The notes beneath the pieces are model-generated. The model did not search any database, was not told the origin of the DNA, and saw only the letters and a program-made list of their open reading frames with translations. Source: Micromonospora parastrephiae (GTDB lineage: Bacteria > Actinomycetota > Actinomycetes > Mycobacteriales > Micromonosporaceae). From it: a DNA stretch of 64,000 nucleotides. The stretch is from positions 1-64,000 of the forward strand of contig NZ_JAEVHM010000004.1 in NCBI RefSeq assembly GCF_016802865.1. Direction: 5' to 3'. How positions within the stretch are numbered: the first letter of the stretch is position 1; each line of letters starts with the position of its first letter. Shown one piece after another: positions 35,801 through 45,518 of this stretch. The position numbers were made by a program, and so were the translations under genes.

Positions 35801-38511
35801 CGTGCCGGCGGCGTCGCGGCCCTGGAAGAGCTTCGTCTTCGGGTCGAACAGGTGCACGTAGTTGCGGGCACGCTCCAGGAAGTAGCGCGACTCCTCCCTG
35901 AGCCGGTCGCGCTCCGACTTCGGCGTGGCCGGATCCTTGGCCAGGGCCGCGGCCATGTTGCCGATGCCGTAGTCGTTGATGTACCCCTCCAGCGCCCACG
36001 ACACCGACTCTCCGGTGGAGGTCGGCGTGTAGCCGAGGAACAGCGAGGTCTCGATGCCCTTGCGGCCGACCGCGCCGCGTCCGGACGCCACGGTCGCGTC
36101 CTTGACCGCCGCGTCGTACGCCGCGAGCGGGTCGGGCAGCTTGACCCCGGTGAGGTACGCCTGGGCGAGGGCCACGTTCGCGCTGGTGCCGGTCATCAGG
36201 TCGGCGTAGCCGGGTGACGACCACCGGGCGATCCAGCCACCGTCGCGGTAGTGCTGGACGAAGCCGTCGGAGATGCGGGCCGCCACGTCCGGGTAGAGCA
36301 GCGCGTAGGCGGGCCAGACGGTCCGGTAGGTGTCCCAGAAACCGTTGTTGACGTAGATCTGCCCGTCGACGATCTTCGCGCCGGTCCGGGTGGCGGTGGA
36401 CGTGCCGGTCGGCGCCGACACCGGGCTCGCGTACTGCCAGCGCGGCGCGGCGGCGGTGCCGGTGTTCTCCGACTGCGAGTTCGGGTACAGGTTCAGCCGG
36501 TACAGGTTGGAGTACATCGTCACCAGCTGCGCCTCGGTGGCGCCGCGTACCTCGACCCGGCCGAGCCGGTCCTTCCACGCCGCCGTGGCGGCGGCCTCGA
36601 CCTGCTCGAAGCTCTTGCCGGTGACCTCCAGGTCACGGTTGCGGTGCGCCTGGTCGACGGAGAGGAACGAGGTGGCGATCCGCATCGTCACCTGACGCCC
36701 GGTGGAGACGTCGAAGGTGGCCGACGTCGCGGACGACGACGTCGCGCCCGGTCGAACGCGCCGGACACGAACATGCGGCTGCGACCGGCCGACAGGCCGC
36801 CGCCGTTGTCGACCCAGCCGGTGAACGTGCCGTCCGCGCCGATGGTGAACGTGCCGTTGTAGAACACGAGACTGCCGGTCGGCTGGCCGGTCGGGAAGGT
36901 GAACCGCATGATCCCGGCGTGGTCGGTGGGCACCATCTCCGCGGTCAGACCGTTGCGCAGCGCGACCCGGTACAGGTCCGGTCGCGCGGTCTCGTCGTCG
37001 TGGCTGAACGCGAGAGCCCGGCTGGAGGGCGGCCCGGTGAGGGAACCGTCGCCGGCGACCGGCATCACCGACATCTGGTTACGGTCACCCATCCACGGGC
37101 TGGGCTCGTGGGAGATCGCGAGGCCCTGCAGCATGGGCAGGTTCTCCGCGTTGTTGGCGCGGTGGTACTGGTACTCCCACGAGTCGGACGTGGCGTCGGT
37201 GACCGGCGTGAAGAAGTTGAAGCCGTTGGGCACCGCGGTGATCGGCAGGTTGTTGCCGCGCGAGAATCCGCCGGTGGAGTTGGTGCCGCGCCGGGTGTCG
37301 ACGTAGTTGGTCAGCCGCGCACCGTCGATCGACGCCGGCGAGGCGGTCACCGCGACGTCGTCGAGCCACCCCTGGAAGCGGGTGTCCCCGGCGGCCTGCG
37401 GGTTGTCGTACGCGAGCAGGATGCGGTCGATCGTCTTGCCGCGCGCGACCGTGCCCAGGTCGGCCTGCACCGCGTTCCACTGGTCGGCGTAGAGCACCTT
37501 CGAGGCACCCTGCCCTCCGGCCGTGAGCGGGTAGCCGTGCTGGTCGACGGGCGAGAGCCGGCTCAGGTAGCTGCCGTCGGTGAAGTGCAGGTCGACGGCG
37601 GCGTAGGTGGACGGATAGCGCGCGTCCCCGTTGGTGTACTCGGGGAAGATCTTGTACGACAGTCGGGTCTTCGGCCCGACCGGGATGTCGACGTCGAACA
37701 GCCGGTTGGTGGCGTACGAGCGGCCGTCGCCCTCCGCGCCACCCGAGTACCGCAGCGCGGCCAGCCCGGTGAACCCGACGCCCGGCTTCGTGGTGTAGCC
37801 GCCGTCGGGGCCGGCGCCGGTCTCGCTGACCATCGGGGTGGCCGGCGGCCGGACGTCGGAGCCGTCGCTGATGTTCCAGTCGGCGAGCTGCACGAGCGAG
37901 TCACCGGAGTTGGCGGTGACGTTCAGGCGGTAGTAGCCGTACGCGGTGGTGTTGGTGAGGCTGTAGACCTTGGTGGCGAAGCGTCCGCCGAAGGTCTGGC
38001 CGGTCCGCTTGTCGAGGTCGGTCCACGTGCTGCCGTCGTTCGACCCCTGCACGACGAAGTCGCGGGGATCGCGGCTCGGGGCGTCGTTCGCCGAGGTCAG
38101 CGAGTACCGCCGCACGGTCGCGGGCTCGGCAAGCCGGTAGGTCACCCAACCGGTCGGTTCGAACGCCAACCACTTGGTCGACGAGTCGTCGTCCTTGAGG
38201 TTGGCGGCGATCTCGTTCGGTGGGTGATCCTTGCTCGCGGTCACCGCGCCGACCTGGTCTAGCAGGCTGCCGGGCAACGTGGTGGGGGTTCCGCTCAGGT
38301 TGGCCTGGACCGGCTTTCCGTTCGCGCCGACCTCCACAGTGCTCGTGGCGGGTCGCGGGTCGGCCGCCTCGAACGAGGAGCCGAAGGTGCCGGGCGGCGG
38401 GGTGTTGGGCGCGGCGCTGGCCAGGGGGGCTGCGACGAGTAGTCCCACTGGCAGCAGGAGCGCGGTTGTCGCGGCGACCAGTCGGGGAGACAGGGAACGC
38501 GCAGGGGGCAT
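32900..38511 (-). CDS. Giant secreted GH92 alpha-mannosidase with F5/8C, PKD/Ig-like modules (one frame break)
   Basis: About 1,870 residues once a one-base loss near 36745 (beside gcgcgacg) is bridged; ATSSSATSATFDVSTGRQVT restores continuity. Order: signal peptide (to ASAAP), F5/8 type C-like module (ALTSAND-type block near residues 90-215), a jelly-roll region, the GH92 N-terminal sandwich (YVDTRRGTNSTGGFSRGNNL) and catalytic barrel with NNGFWDTYRTVWPAYALL and GDEDNGEMSSWYVLSSLGIY, then a second sugar-binding sandwich, a PKD-like domain, a beta-sandwich shared with the GH95 enzyme, and IPT/Ig-like repeats. GH92 enzymes are calcium-dependent exo-alpha-mannosidases. ATG 38511 follows aaggaga. 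Confidence 0.88.
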
Positions 38512-39020
38512 GCGCTCTCCTTAGGAGTTGGCCTGACATCGTTGTCATGGAACTCGTCACGATGAGGGCGGAAGCAGTGGACTGCCGCTGATAGTTCCCG
38601 GCGGAGCCCGGCGATGTCAACGGGTCGATGACCGCACCCGCTCAACCGACCGACACGGACCCTCCACGATGGGCGATCTGGACAGCGCTGTGGCGGCACC
38701 TGATCGCGGGATCGAAAGTTTCGACGGTCTTCCGGATCATCTGATGTCTGACCGGACAAGAACATGATCGAACACGTCAGGCGCAGCGGTTCGACCGGCG
38801 ATGAACGCCCGGTTGCACGATTCGAGGTTCGGCGTTGGCGCTTCCGGAGCACTTCCGGAACTTGTTGACGTCCCAGAATTCTCGCTGTAATACTCCGATT
38901 CATTCAGGTCGATGCGATGAGCTTCGTCGGGTATCGGTCGACCTTCCCAGTCACACCCAGATGTCCGCGCCGCGCCGTCGTATGTCCACGCGCGTCCGGG
39001 CTTGGCCGAAGGGGCACCAG
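38512..39020. other. Divergent promoter region between GH92 and deacetylase
   Basis: 509 bases without a gene. Contains the deacetylase promoter (38865-38893). Nothing else was identified. Confidence 0.5.
38865..38893 (+). promoter_or_regulatory. Promoter of the polysaccharide deacetylase gene
   Basis: -35 TTGACG (38865-38870), 17-base spacer, -10 TAATAC (38888-38893). Start expected near 38900, giving a leader of about 120 bases. Confidence 0.65.
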
Positions 39021-40037
39021 ATGAGCACAGTCTCCGATGGCACGGTCGCAGGGCCGAGGCGGCTACGCGCCATCCTCGCCATCCTCGCCACCGCCGTCGC
39101 GACCTGCGGCGTCGTCGTCGCCGCCACCGCCACCCCGTCCAGCGCCGCCACCTGCAACGGCTACGTCGGGTTGACCTTCGACGACGGACCGACCGGCAGC
39201 ACCAGCGCGCTGCTGAGCGTGCTGCGCAACAACGGCGCGCGGGCCACGATGTTCAACGTCGGGCAGAACGTGCAGAACAACCGGTCGGCGGCGCAGGCGC
39301 AGGTGGCCGCCGGCATGTGGGTCGGCAACCACAGCTGGAACCACGCGCACATGACCTCGATGAGCCAGGCCCAGATGCAGTCCGACCTGTCCCAGACGAG
39401 CTCGGCGATCCAGTCGGCCACCGGCAGCCGGCCGCAGTTGTTCCGCCCGCCGTACGGGGAGACCAACGGCACTCTCCAGTCCGTCGCCTCGTCGCTCGGC
39501 ATGCGCCAGGTGATCTGGGACGTGGACTCCCAGGACTGGAACGGCGCCAGCGTCAGCCAGATCGTGTCCAACGCCAGCCGCCTCCAGAGCGGTCAGGTCA
39601 TCCTCATGCACGACGGGATCCAGAACACCCGCGACGCGATCCCGCAGATCATGGCCAACCTGACCAGCCGCAACCTGTGCCCGGGCATGATCTCGCCGTC
39701 CACCGGGCGGGCGGTCGCGCCGGACGGCACCACCCCGCCGACCGGTGGCACCCCACCCCCCGCCGGCAGCTGCACCGCGACGGCGACGACCACCAACGTC
39801 TGGGGTGACCGGTACAACACCTCGGTGACGGTCAGCGGCGCCACCACCTGGACCGTGGTCGTGGCGATCACCGCACCGCAGACGGTCGCCACCACCTGGA
39901 ACGGCACCGCCTCCTCAGACGGCAGCGGCACCCTGACCATGCGGTCCAACGGCAGCGGCAACACCTTCGGCTTCACCACGATGTTCAACGGCAACAGCAG
40001 CGCCCGAGCGCAGATCCGCTCCTGTACCTCCGGCTGA
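39021..40037 (+). CDS. Secreted NodB-type polysaccharide deacetylase with CBM2-like domain
   Basis: A 338-residue carbohydrate esterase family 4 enzyme. Signal peptide to about residue 42 (ATPSSAA); NodB motifs LTFDDGP (Asp pair near 52), HSWNHAH (metal His), RPPYGE, WDVDSQDW and ILMHDG. A Pro/Thr linker precedes a short C-terminal domain (SCTATATTTNVWGDRYNTSV) like CBM2. It should deacetylate xylan, chitin or peptidoglycan; the binding domain favours xylan or chitin. ATG 39021 follows gaagggg. Ends in a strong hairpin. Confidence 0.9.
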   Translation: MSTVSDGTVAGPRRLRAILAILATAVATCGVVVAATATPSSAATCNGYVGLTFDDGPTGSTSALLSVLRNNGARATMFNVGQNVQNNRSAAQAQVAAGMWVGNHSWNHAHMTSMSQAQMQSDLSQTSSAIQSATGSRPQLFRPPYGETNGTLQSVASSLGMRQVIWDVDSQDWNGASVSQIVSNASRLQSGQVILMHDGIQNTRDAIPQIMANLTSRNLCPGMISPSTGRAVAPDGTTPPTGGTPPPAGSCTATATTTNVWGDRYNTSVTVSGATTWTVVVAITAPQTVATTWNGTASSDGSGTLTMRSNGSGNTFGFTTMFNGNSSARAQIRSCTSG

Positions 40038-40053
40038 CCGCCGGCGGCTCCAA

Positions 40054-40093
40054 TGGCCGTGCGTGGCGATTCGGCGGTCGCCACGCACGGCCA
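40054..40093. terminator. 16-bp perfect hairpin terminator
   Basis: tggccgtgcgtggcga (40054-40069) pairs with 40078-40093 around an eight-base loop, 17 bases after the deacetylase stop. Confidence 0.88.
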
Positions 40094-40228
40094 CCCCCGT
40101 ACCGCCCCCATGCAGCCGACGTGCCGACGCGCGGGATGCAGCACGGCCCCGCAAGTGCGTACAGTTCCGGGTCGGACGTGGGCGGGCCGGCTGGATCCGG
40201 CGTGGGGAACGGGACGAGACGAAGGCGC

Positions 40229-41689
40229 ATGACGGCGGACAGCATTACCGAAAACGGTCAGGACGGGATCGACCGGAGCCGACTGGAGACCTGCCTCAGC
40301 GTCTTCGAGGCCCTGGAGTCCCTGCCGCCCGACCACCCGGACGTGGTGCGGGTGCAGCGCGCCACCGCGAAGCTGTACAAGGTGATCAAGCAGCGGCGGC
40401 GTGAGGAACGGCGGGACGCCATCCTGGCGGCCGACCGCGCGGTGACGGAGGCCACCGCCACCGGCGCTCCGGGCCGGATCGACGACGAGACCCAGGGCAT
40501 CCCGCTCGCCTCGCCCACCACCGGCACCACCGCCGGCTTCCTGCACAACCCGCGCGGCTGCTACATCTGCAAGCAGCGCTACCGCGAGGTCGACGCCTTC
40601 TACCACCAGCTCTGCCCGTCCTGCGCCGCGCTCAACCGGGAGCGCCGCGACGCCCGCACCGACCTGACCGGTCGGCGCGCCCTGCTCACCGGCGGCCGGG
40701 CGAAGATCGGCATGTACATCGCGCTGCGGCTCCTGCGCGACGGCGCGCACACGACAGTGACCACACGGTTCCCGCACGACGCGGTACGCAGGTTCGCCGC
40801 GATGCCGGACAGCGCCGACTGGCTGCACCGGCTACGGATCGTCGGGATCGACCTGCGCGACCCCGCCCAGGTGATCGCCCTCGCCGATTCGGTCAGCAGC
40901 CAGGGACCACTCGACATCCTGATCAACAACGCGGCGCAGACGGTTCGCCGCTCCCCCGGGGCGTATGCGCAGCTCGTCGCCGCGGAGGCCGCGGCCCTGC
41001 CGGACGGTCCGCTGCCGGAGCTGATCACGTTCGCCAAGCCGGACGGCCACGGCGGTCCGGCGGGCAGCCTGACCGCGGGGCCGCAGTCGACCGCGCTCAC
41101 CCCGCACGCGCTCACCGCCCTGGCGTTGACCAGCGGCTCCGCCTCACCGGAACGGATCGCCGCGTCCACCGCCATCGACGCCGGCGGCCTGGTGCCCGAC
41201 CTCGACTCGGTGAACAGCTGGGTCCAGCGGGTGCACGAGGTCGACCCGGTCGAGTTGCTCGAGGTGCAGCTGTGCAACGTGACCGCGCCGTTCGTGCTGG
41301 TCAGCCGCCTGCGTCCGGCGATGGCCGCGGCGCAGGCCCGCCGCAAGTACATCGTGAACGTCTCGGCGATGGAGGGCCAGTTCGGCCGCGGCTACAAGGG
41401 GCCGGGGCATCCGCACACCAACATGGCCAAGGCCGCGCTGAACATGCTGACCCGGACCAGCGCCCAGGAGATGCTGACCGACGGCATCCTGATGACCAGC
41501 GTCGACACCGGCTGGATCACCGACGAGCGGCCGCACCCGACGAAGATGCGACTGGCCGACGAAGGTTTCCACGCCCCCCTCGACCTGGTCGACGGCGCGG
41601 CCCGGGTGTACGACCCGATCGTGCGCGGCGAGCAGGGCGAAGACCTGTACGGCTGCTTCCTGAAGGACTACGCGCCCTGCGCCTGGTGA
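40229..41689 (+). CDS. Unusual SDR-fold protein with N-terminal helical and zinc-finger region
   Basis: A 486-residue protein. Residues 1-100 are helical and charged, residues about 111-132 form a CYIC...CPSC zinc-ribbon-like motif, and an SDR Rossmann domain follows: LLTGGRAKIGMYIALRLL (cofactor), DILINNAAQT, VNVSAMEGQFGRG (Ser region) and HTNMAKAALNML. The usual catalytic Tyr of YxxxK is Thr (TNMAK), while Lys remains. A long insert (about 245-360) separates NNA from the Ser. The substrate is unknown; it may be a binding rather than oxidising protein. Start at ATG 40229 preceded by gagacgaagg. The HbpS-like gene follows after 34 bases. Confidence 0.75.
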   Translation: MTADSITENGQDGIDRSRLETCLSVFEALESLPPDHPDVVRVQRATAKLYKVIKQRRREERRDAILAADRAVTEATATGAPGRIDDETQGIPLASPTTGTTAGFLHNPRGCYICKQRYREVDAFYHQLCPSCAALNRERRDARTDLTGRRALLTGGRAKIGMYIALRLLRDGAHTTVTTRFPHDAVRRFAAMPDSADWLHRLRIVGIDLRDPAQVIALADSVSSQGPLDILINNAAQTVRRSPGAYAQLVAAEAAALPDGPLPELITFAKPDGHGGPAGSLTAGPQSTALTPHALTALALTSGSASPERIAASTAIDAGGLVPDLDSVNSWVQRVHEVDPVELLEVQLCNVTAPFVLVSRLRPAMAAAQARRKYIVNVSAMEGQFGRGYKGPGHPHTNMAKAALNMLTRTSAQEMLTDGILMTSVDTGWITDERPHPTKMRLADEGFHAPLDLVDGAARVYDPIVRGEQGEDLYGCFLKDYAPCAW

Positions 41690-41723
41690 ACGACGTCCCA
41701 CCCGCTCGACGAGGAGAAGGTAC

Positions 41724-42194
41724 ATGTCATCTGACCAGTGGCCGACGCTGGACGAGTTGCTGCGCGAGGAGAGCGAGCTGGAGCTCGCGGGCCTGACCGA
41801 GACGGACGCGTACGACCTGGGGGTGCTGGCTGTCACCGCCGCCGCGGAGCAGCGGCTTCCGATCTCCGTGGGTGTGTGGCGGACCGGCCGCCAGCTGTTC
41901 CACTGCGGCCTGCCGGGCTCGACGGCGGACAACGACGGGTGGTTGCGTCGCAAGGGGCGCGTGGTGACGCGGTTCGAGCACTCCTCGCTGTACATGGCTC
42001 GGCTCTGCCAGGACAAGCACACGACGCTCACCGAGAAGTTCGGCCTGCCGGCCTCGCGGTACGCCGCGGCCGGGGGCGCGGTGCCACTGCGTGTTCGTGG
42101 CACCGGCGTCGTGGGCTGGTTCGGCGTCTCCGGGCTCCCCCAGCTGGACGATCACCGCTTCGTCGTCGACATCCTCCGCAAGCTTCCGCGCTAG
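41724..42194 (+). CDS. HbpS/GlcG-like heme-degrading domain protein (UPF0303 type)
   Basis: A 156-residue cytoplasmic protein with the UPF0303/heme-degrading fold: ISVGVWRTGRQLFHCGLPGS, WLRRKGRVVTRFEHSS, RYAAAGGAVPLRVRGTGVVG and the end DDHRFVVDILRKLP. Family members bind heme or flavin-like cofactors or help redox sensing. ATG 41724 has gaggagaagg upstream. Likely co-transcribed with the zinc-finger SDR. Confidence 0.85.
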   Translation: MSSDQWPTLDELLREESELELAGLTETDAYDLGVLAVTAAAEQRLPISVGVWRTGRQLFHCGLPGSTADNDGWLRRKGRVVTRFEHSSLYMARLCQDKHTTLTEKFGLPASRYAAAGGAVPLRVRGTGVVGWFGVSGLPQLDDHRFVVDILRKLPR

Positions 42195-42220
42195 CCGAAC
42201 GCCCGGCCCACCGCGGTCGA

Positions 42221-42248
42221 GCCCGCCGCCGAAGCGTCAGCGGCGGGC
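42221..42248. terminator. Hairpin between convergent genes
   Basis: gcccgccgc (42221-42229) and gcggcgggc (42240-42248). The right side overlaps the last codons of the FAD oxidoreductase gene on the other strand. Confidence 0.6.
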
Positions 42249-43616
42249 ACGCCGGTTGGCCCGCAGGGCGGCCAGAAGCAGGCCGGGCGTGGCCAGTGAA
42301 CGTGGATGCTCCCGCATGGAGACGACGTCGTTGAACCGCCGGGCGACCTCGACGTCGGAGACCGTCGCCGCGACGATCTGCCTGCTGGCCCAGCTGGAGA
42401 GCCGGTAGCCGCGCGGGTACGGCCCGTCGACGTGGGGCAGCGCCAGGTCCGCCGAGGTCGATATCGACCAGGCGGCGTCCACCACGACCTTCTGCAGATC
42501 GAGGTACGCGCGGGCGGGCACGCTGAGGTCCGGCTTGGACCTCAGGTACGTCGACAGGCACGCCGCGTGCAGGGCCGCCGCCGTCATGCCCTGCCCGTAC
42601 ACGGGGTTGAACGACGCGACGGCGTCACCGACGCTGACGAGCCCGGCGGGGAACCGCCGCACCGCGTGGAAGTCCCGTCGCCGGCTGTCGGCGTGAGCGT
42701 AGGTCCGGACGTCGCCGAGCATCTCGTTGCCGGCGAGATCGCCGAACTCCGGGGGGAACTGCTCGCGCAGCCGGCGGACGAAGTCGTCGGCGGTACGGCC
42801 CGGGCGGTGGTCCCCGTACCCGGCCATCATGGCCATCCACCGACCGTCCTCGATGGCGAAGAACGCGGCGCCGGCCACGTCCGGCGACATCTTCGGGCTG
42901 AGCAGCGCCATGACGACCGTCAGGGCGGGGTTCGCCTCGGTGCGCCGGAACAGCGCGGTCGCGTAGTTCAGGTGCACCGTCATCCGCCGTGTGGTGGGCC
43001 GCTCCCAGCCGGCGTGCTCCAGCCAGTCCGACAGCCTGCTCGAACGCCCCATGGCGTCCACCACGAGGTCGGCGCTCTCGGCGCCCGGCAGTCCGTCGAC
43101 GTCGCAGCGGACCCCGGTGACGGCGGCCCCGTCGAACACGAGGCCGGTGGCCCGGGCGGCCACCGTCTTGACGTTGGGTAGCCGGAGCACCTGCTGGCGG
43201 ATCAGGCCCTCCAGCAGCGGCCGGCTGCCCGCCAGGCTGTCGGCGTCGTCGGGCACGACAACCTTCAACCGGCCGTCGAGGTAGGTCCGCCTGGCGGGGG
43301 GTGGGGCCCCGACCGCCCCCTGGGCCACGGCCTCTTCGCGAAAGCCCGGGAACAGCCGTTCGAGTTGGAGGAAGCCACCGGGCAGCAGCGCGTGCAACTG
43401 CGTCCCCTGCGGCACACCGGGCCGCTCGCCGGTCACCTGCGGGTCGTCCCGCTCGATGATGACCACGCTGTCCGCGTAGTCGGACAGCACCCGGGCGGCC
43501 AGCAGCCCGGCGACGCTGCCGCCGACCACGACGGCCTTGCCCAGGACCGGGGACGCCTGCTCGGGAGGTCGCACGGCGTTCAGCGCGGTGAAGACCTGAG
43601 CCGGAGAGAGGGACAT
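42237..43616 (-). CDS. FAD-dependent oxidoreductase (monooxygenase/halogenase-like fold)
   Basis: A 459-residue flavoprotein. FAD-binding AVVVGGSVAGLLAARVL (near residue 29), ERD at the end of the second strand, and FPAGLVSVGDAVASFNPVYG with GQGMTAAALHA near 370. No lysine/tryptophan WxWxIP halogenase motif was seen, so oxygenase or dehydrogenase activity is more likely. Similar genes in actinobacteria often carry the vague label FAD-dependent oxidoreductase. ATG 43616 (MSLSPAQVF). No biosynthetic cluster surrounds it. Confidence 0.82.
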   Translation of the reverse strand: MSLSPAQVFTALNAVRPPEQASPVLGKAVVVGGSVAGLLAARVLSDYADSVVIIERDDPQVTGERPGVPQGTQLHALLPGGFLQLERLFPGFREEAVAQGAVGAPPPARRTYLDGRLKVVVPDDADSLAGSRPLLEGLIRQQVLRLPNVKTVAARATGLVFDGAAVTGVRCDVDGLPGAESADLVVDAMGRSSRLSDWLEHAGWERPTTRRMTVHLNYATALFRRTEANPALTVVMALLSPKMSPDVAGAAFFAIEDGRWMAMMAGYGDHRPGRTADDFVRRLREQFPPEFGDLAGNEMLGDVRTYAHADSRRRDFHAVRRFPAGLVSVGDAVASFNPVYGQGMTAAALHAACLSTYLRSKPDLSVPARAYLDLQKVVVDAAWSISTSADLALPHVDGPYPRGYRLSSWASRQIVAATVSDVEVARRFNDVVSMREHPRSLATPGLLLAALRANRRARR

Positions 43617-44019
43617 CGTGCTCTCCAAGAGATACGAGGCGTGGTGGCCTCCCCGTGCCCGTCGGCGGACGTTACGCGGACGGGGATGGACGGCCGTTCG
43701 TCGAATGCCCGACGATCGTTGCACACACGCCGGACGTCGCCCGGATGGCTCCACGCGGTTGTCGGATACCGGCCAGGACGCTGGACGAGGTCGACATTCG
43801 GATGAGCGGGGCTGGCACCCCAACTGGAGCTGGGCGAACCCTGACCCGGTACGCGCCGCGGTCGGCGACCTGCTCGCCACGTCGGTCGACTGACGGCAGC
43901 GCACATCCGCCGGTGTCGAAGTCCCCGGGCCGGCTGGAAGGTGTGGACCGCCGCGCCGCACCCTGACAAGATACTTGCGCTATCAGTGCATATACTTCGT
44001 CGATCGAGGTGGAGGCCCG
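43617..44019. other. Divergent intergenic region, no gene seen
   Basis: 403 bases between the FAD oxidoreductase and lipase genes. Short frames exist but none looks like protein. The 50 bases before the lipase (gatacttgcgctatcagtgc then atatactt) are AT-richer and probably hold its promoter, with tatact as -10. Confidence 0.45.
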
Positions 44020-45348
44020 ATGCACACGTCTCGCCGGAGACTGCTCTGCCTGGCGGCCGGGGTCGCGCTCGCCGCCGGCCTGTCCGTCGTCGCCGTTCCG
44101 CCCCCCGCCGAAGCCGCCGACACACCGTCGTACCGCCCAGTGATCTTCGTGCACGGCAGCGCCGGGTCGGCGGCTCAGTTCCAGACCCAGGCCAAGCGCC
44201 TCGCCAGCAACGGCTACCCGATCGACATCATCGAGGCCCACGAGTACGACTCACCCACCATCGCCACGATCCTGCCCCAGGTGTACGCGGGGCTCGACGC
44301 GCGGATCTCGCGCCTGTTGGCCGCGACCGGCGCGGACAAGGTCGACCTGCTCGCGCACTCTCTGGGCACCTTCGTCATGCAGGGCTACCTCACCAGCTCG
44401 CCGGCCCGCGCGGCCCGGGTCGCGCACTACGTCAACCTGGACGGCCGCACGGCGGCGGCACCGCCGGGCGGCGTGCCAACGCTCGCGATCTGGGGCGAGG
44501 GCGACCCGGCCCGGGCCGTCGTGGGCGCGAGCAACGTGTACTTCCCGAACCAGTCCCACACGCAGACCGTGTCGTCGCATGAGTCCTTCAGCGAGATCTT
44601 CCAGTTCTTCCAGGGTCGCGCTCCCGGGACAACGCGCATCGTGCCTCAACTGTTCGGCACCGCGCGGGTCTCCGGCCGCGCGGTGCTCTTCCCGAGCAAC
44701 GTCGGCGTTACCGACGCGACGCTTGAGGTCTACCCGGTCAGCGCCCTGACGGGCGGTCGGCTGTCGACCCGGCCGACACATCGGGTGGCCCTGAGCGGCG
44801 ACGGGTCGTTCGGACCGTTCCCGGTACTCGCCACCGCTCGCTACGAGCTAGCGATCGTGCGCGCCGGCGCGGCGACGCACCACTTCTACTTCCAGCCGTT
44901 CCTGCGCTCGGACTCCTTCGTGCGGCTGGCCACCAGCCAACCGGGCGAGGGCCTCGGCGCACTGGTCGACACCAGCGACCGGCACACGGCTCTGACGATC
45001 CAGCGTCAGAAGGAGTGGTGGGGCGACCAGGGCGACGCCGGCGACAATGTGTGGATCAACGGGCGGGACGTCCTGAACCCGGCCAACACGCCGCGCGCGA
45101 AGAGGACGATCGCCATCTTCGCGTTCGACGACAACAGCGACCGCGTCACCGACCTGTCCGCCCCGCTGCCGGAGTTCTTCAGCCAGACCTTCATCACGGG
45201 CATGGACGTGTTCATCCCGGCCACGCCGGCACACCTCGGCCTCGTACAGATCGCCGTGGGCCAGCGCGGCGGTGGTTACGACCTGGTCAACGTGCCCAAC
45301 TGGAAGTCGAGCGCGCACCGCGTGACAGTGAACATCGACGATTTCTGA
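44020..45348 (+). CDS. Secreted lipase-like alpha/beta hydrolase
   Basis: A 442-residue exported protein. Signal peptide to AEAADTP (about residue 34); oxyanion-hole region FVHGSAGSA; nucleophile elbow AHSLGTF (Ser near residue 113); LAIWGEGDPARAV, with a catalytic-Asp candidate; Ser-His segment NQSHTQTV. Residues about 215-442 are an extra beta-rich domain with IDDF at the end, seen in fungal-like lipases and in actinobacterial secreted esterases. ATG 44020 follows ggagg. Substrate unknown. Confidence 0.85.
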   Translation: MHTSRRRLLCLAAGVALAAGLSVVAVPPPAEAADTPSYRPVIFVHGSAGSAAQFQTQAKRLASNGYPIDIIEAHEYDSPTIATILPQVYAGLDARISRLLAATGADKVDLLAHSLGTFVMQGYLTSSPARAARVAHYVNLDGRTAAAPPGGVPTLAIWGEGDPARAVVGASNVYFPNQSHTQTVSSHESFSEIFQFFQGRAPGTTRIVPQLFGTARVSGRAVLFPSNVGVTDATLEVYPVSALTGGRLSTRPTHRVALSGDGSFGPFPVLATARYELAIVRAGAATHHFYFQPFLRSDSFVRLATSQPGEGLGALVDTSDRHTALTIQRQKEWWGDQGDAGDNVWINGRDVLNPANTPRAKRTIAIFAFDDNSDRVTDLSAPLPEFFSQTFITGMDVFIPATPAHLGLVQIAVGQRGGGYDLVNVPNWKSSAHRVTVNIDDF

Positions 45349-45460
45349 CCCCCGACGACGACGCCTGGGAGGACGACGCGTTCGCGGCACGCGTGCGCAA
45401 CTACCTCGACCACGGCGTGAAGTGCGACTCGGCCGGGAACTTCCAGAACGTGCAGGCAGG

Positions 45461-45503
45461 ACAGGACTCGCCCCACCCGGGAAGGACCGGGCGGGGCGAG
45501 TCT
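45461..45503. terminator. Bidirectional hairpin terminator
   Basis: gactcgccccacccgg (45465-45480) and ccgggcggggcgagtc (45487-45502) pair with one mismatch. It lies between convergent lipase and phosphodiester glycosidase genes. Confidence 0.8.
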
Positions 45504-45518
45504 GTGTTCGGTCGCGGA

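Noticed and set aside
32651-36217. A plus-strand open frame of 1,188 codons opposite the GH92 gene
   Set aside because: It is a GC-rich antisense shadow, rich in Arg, Gly and Val with no motif; the GH92 protein on the minus strand is clearly real.
42237-43616. The FAD protein as a tryptophan halogenase of a natural-product cluster
   Set aside because: No WxWxIP motif and no PKS, NRPS or terpene genes nearby.
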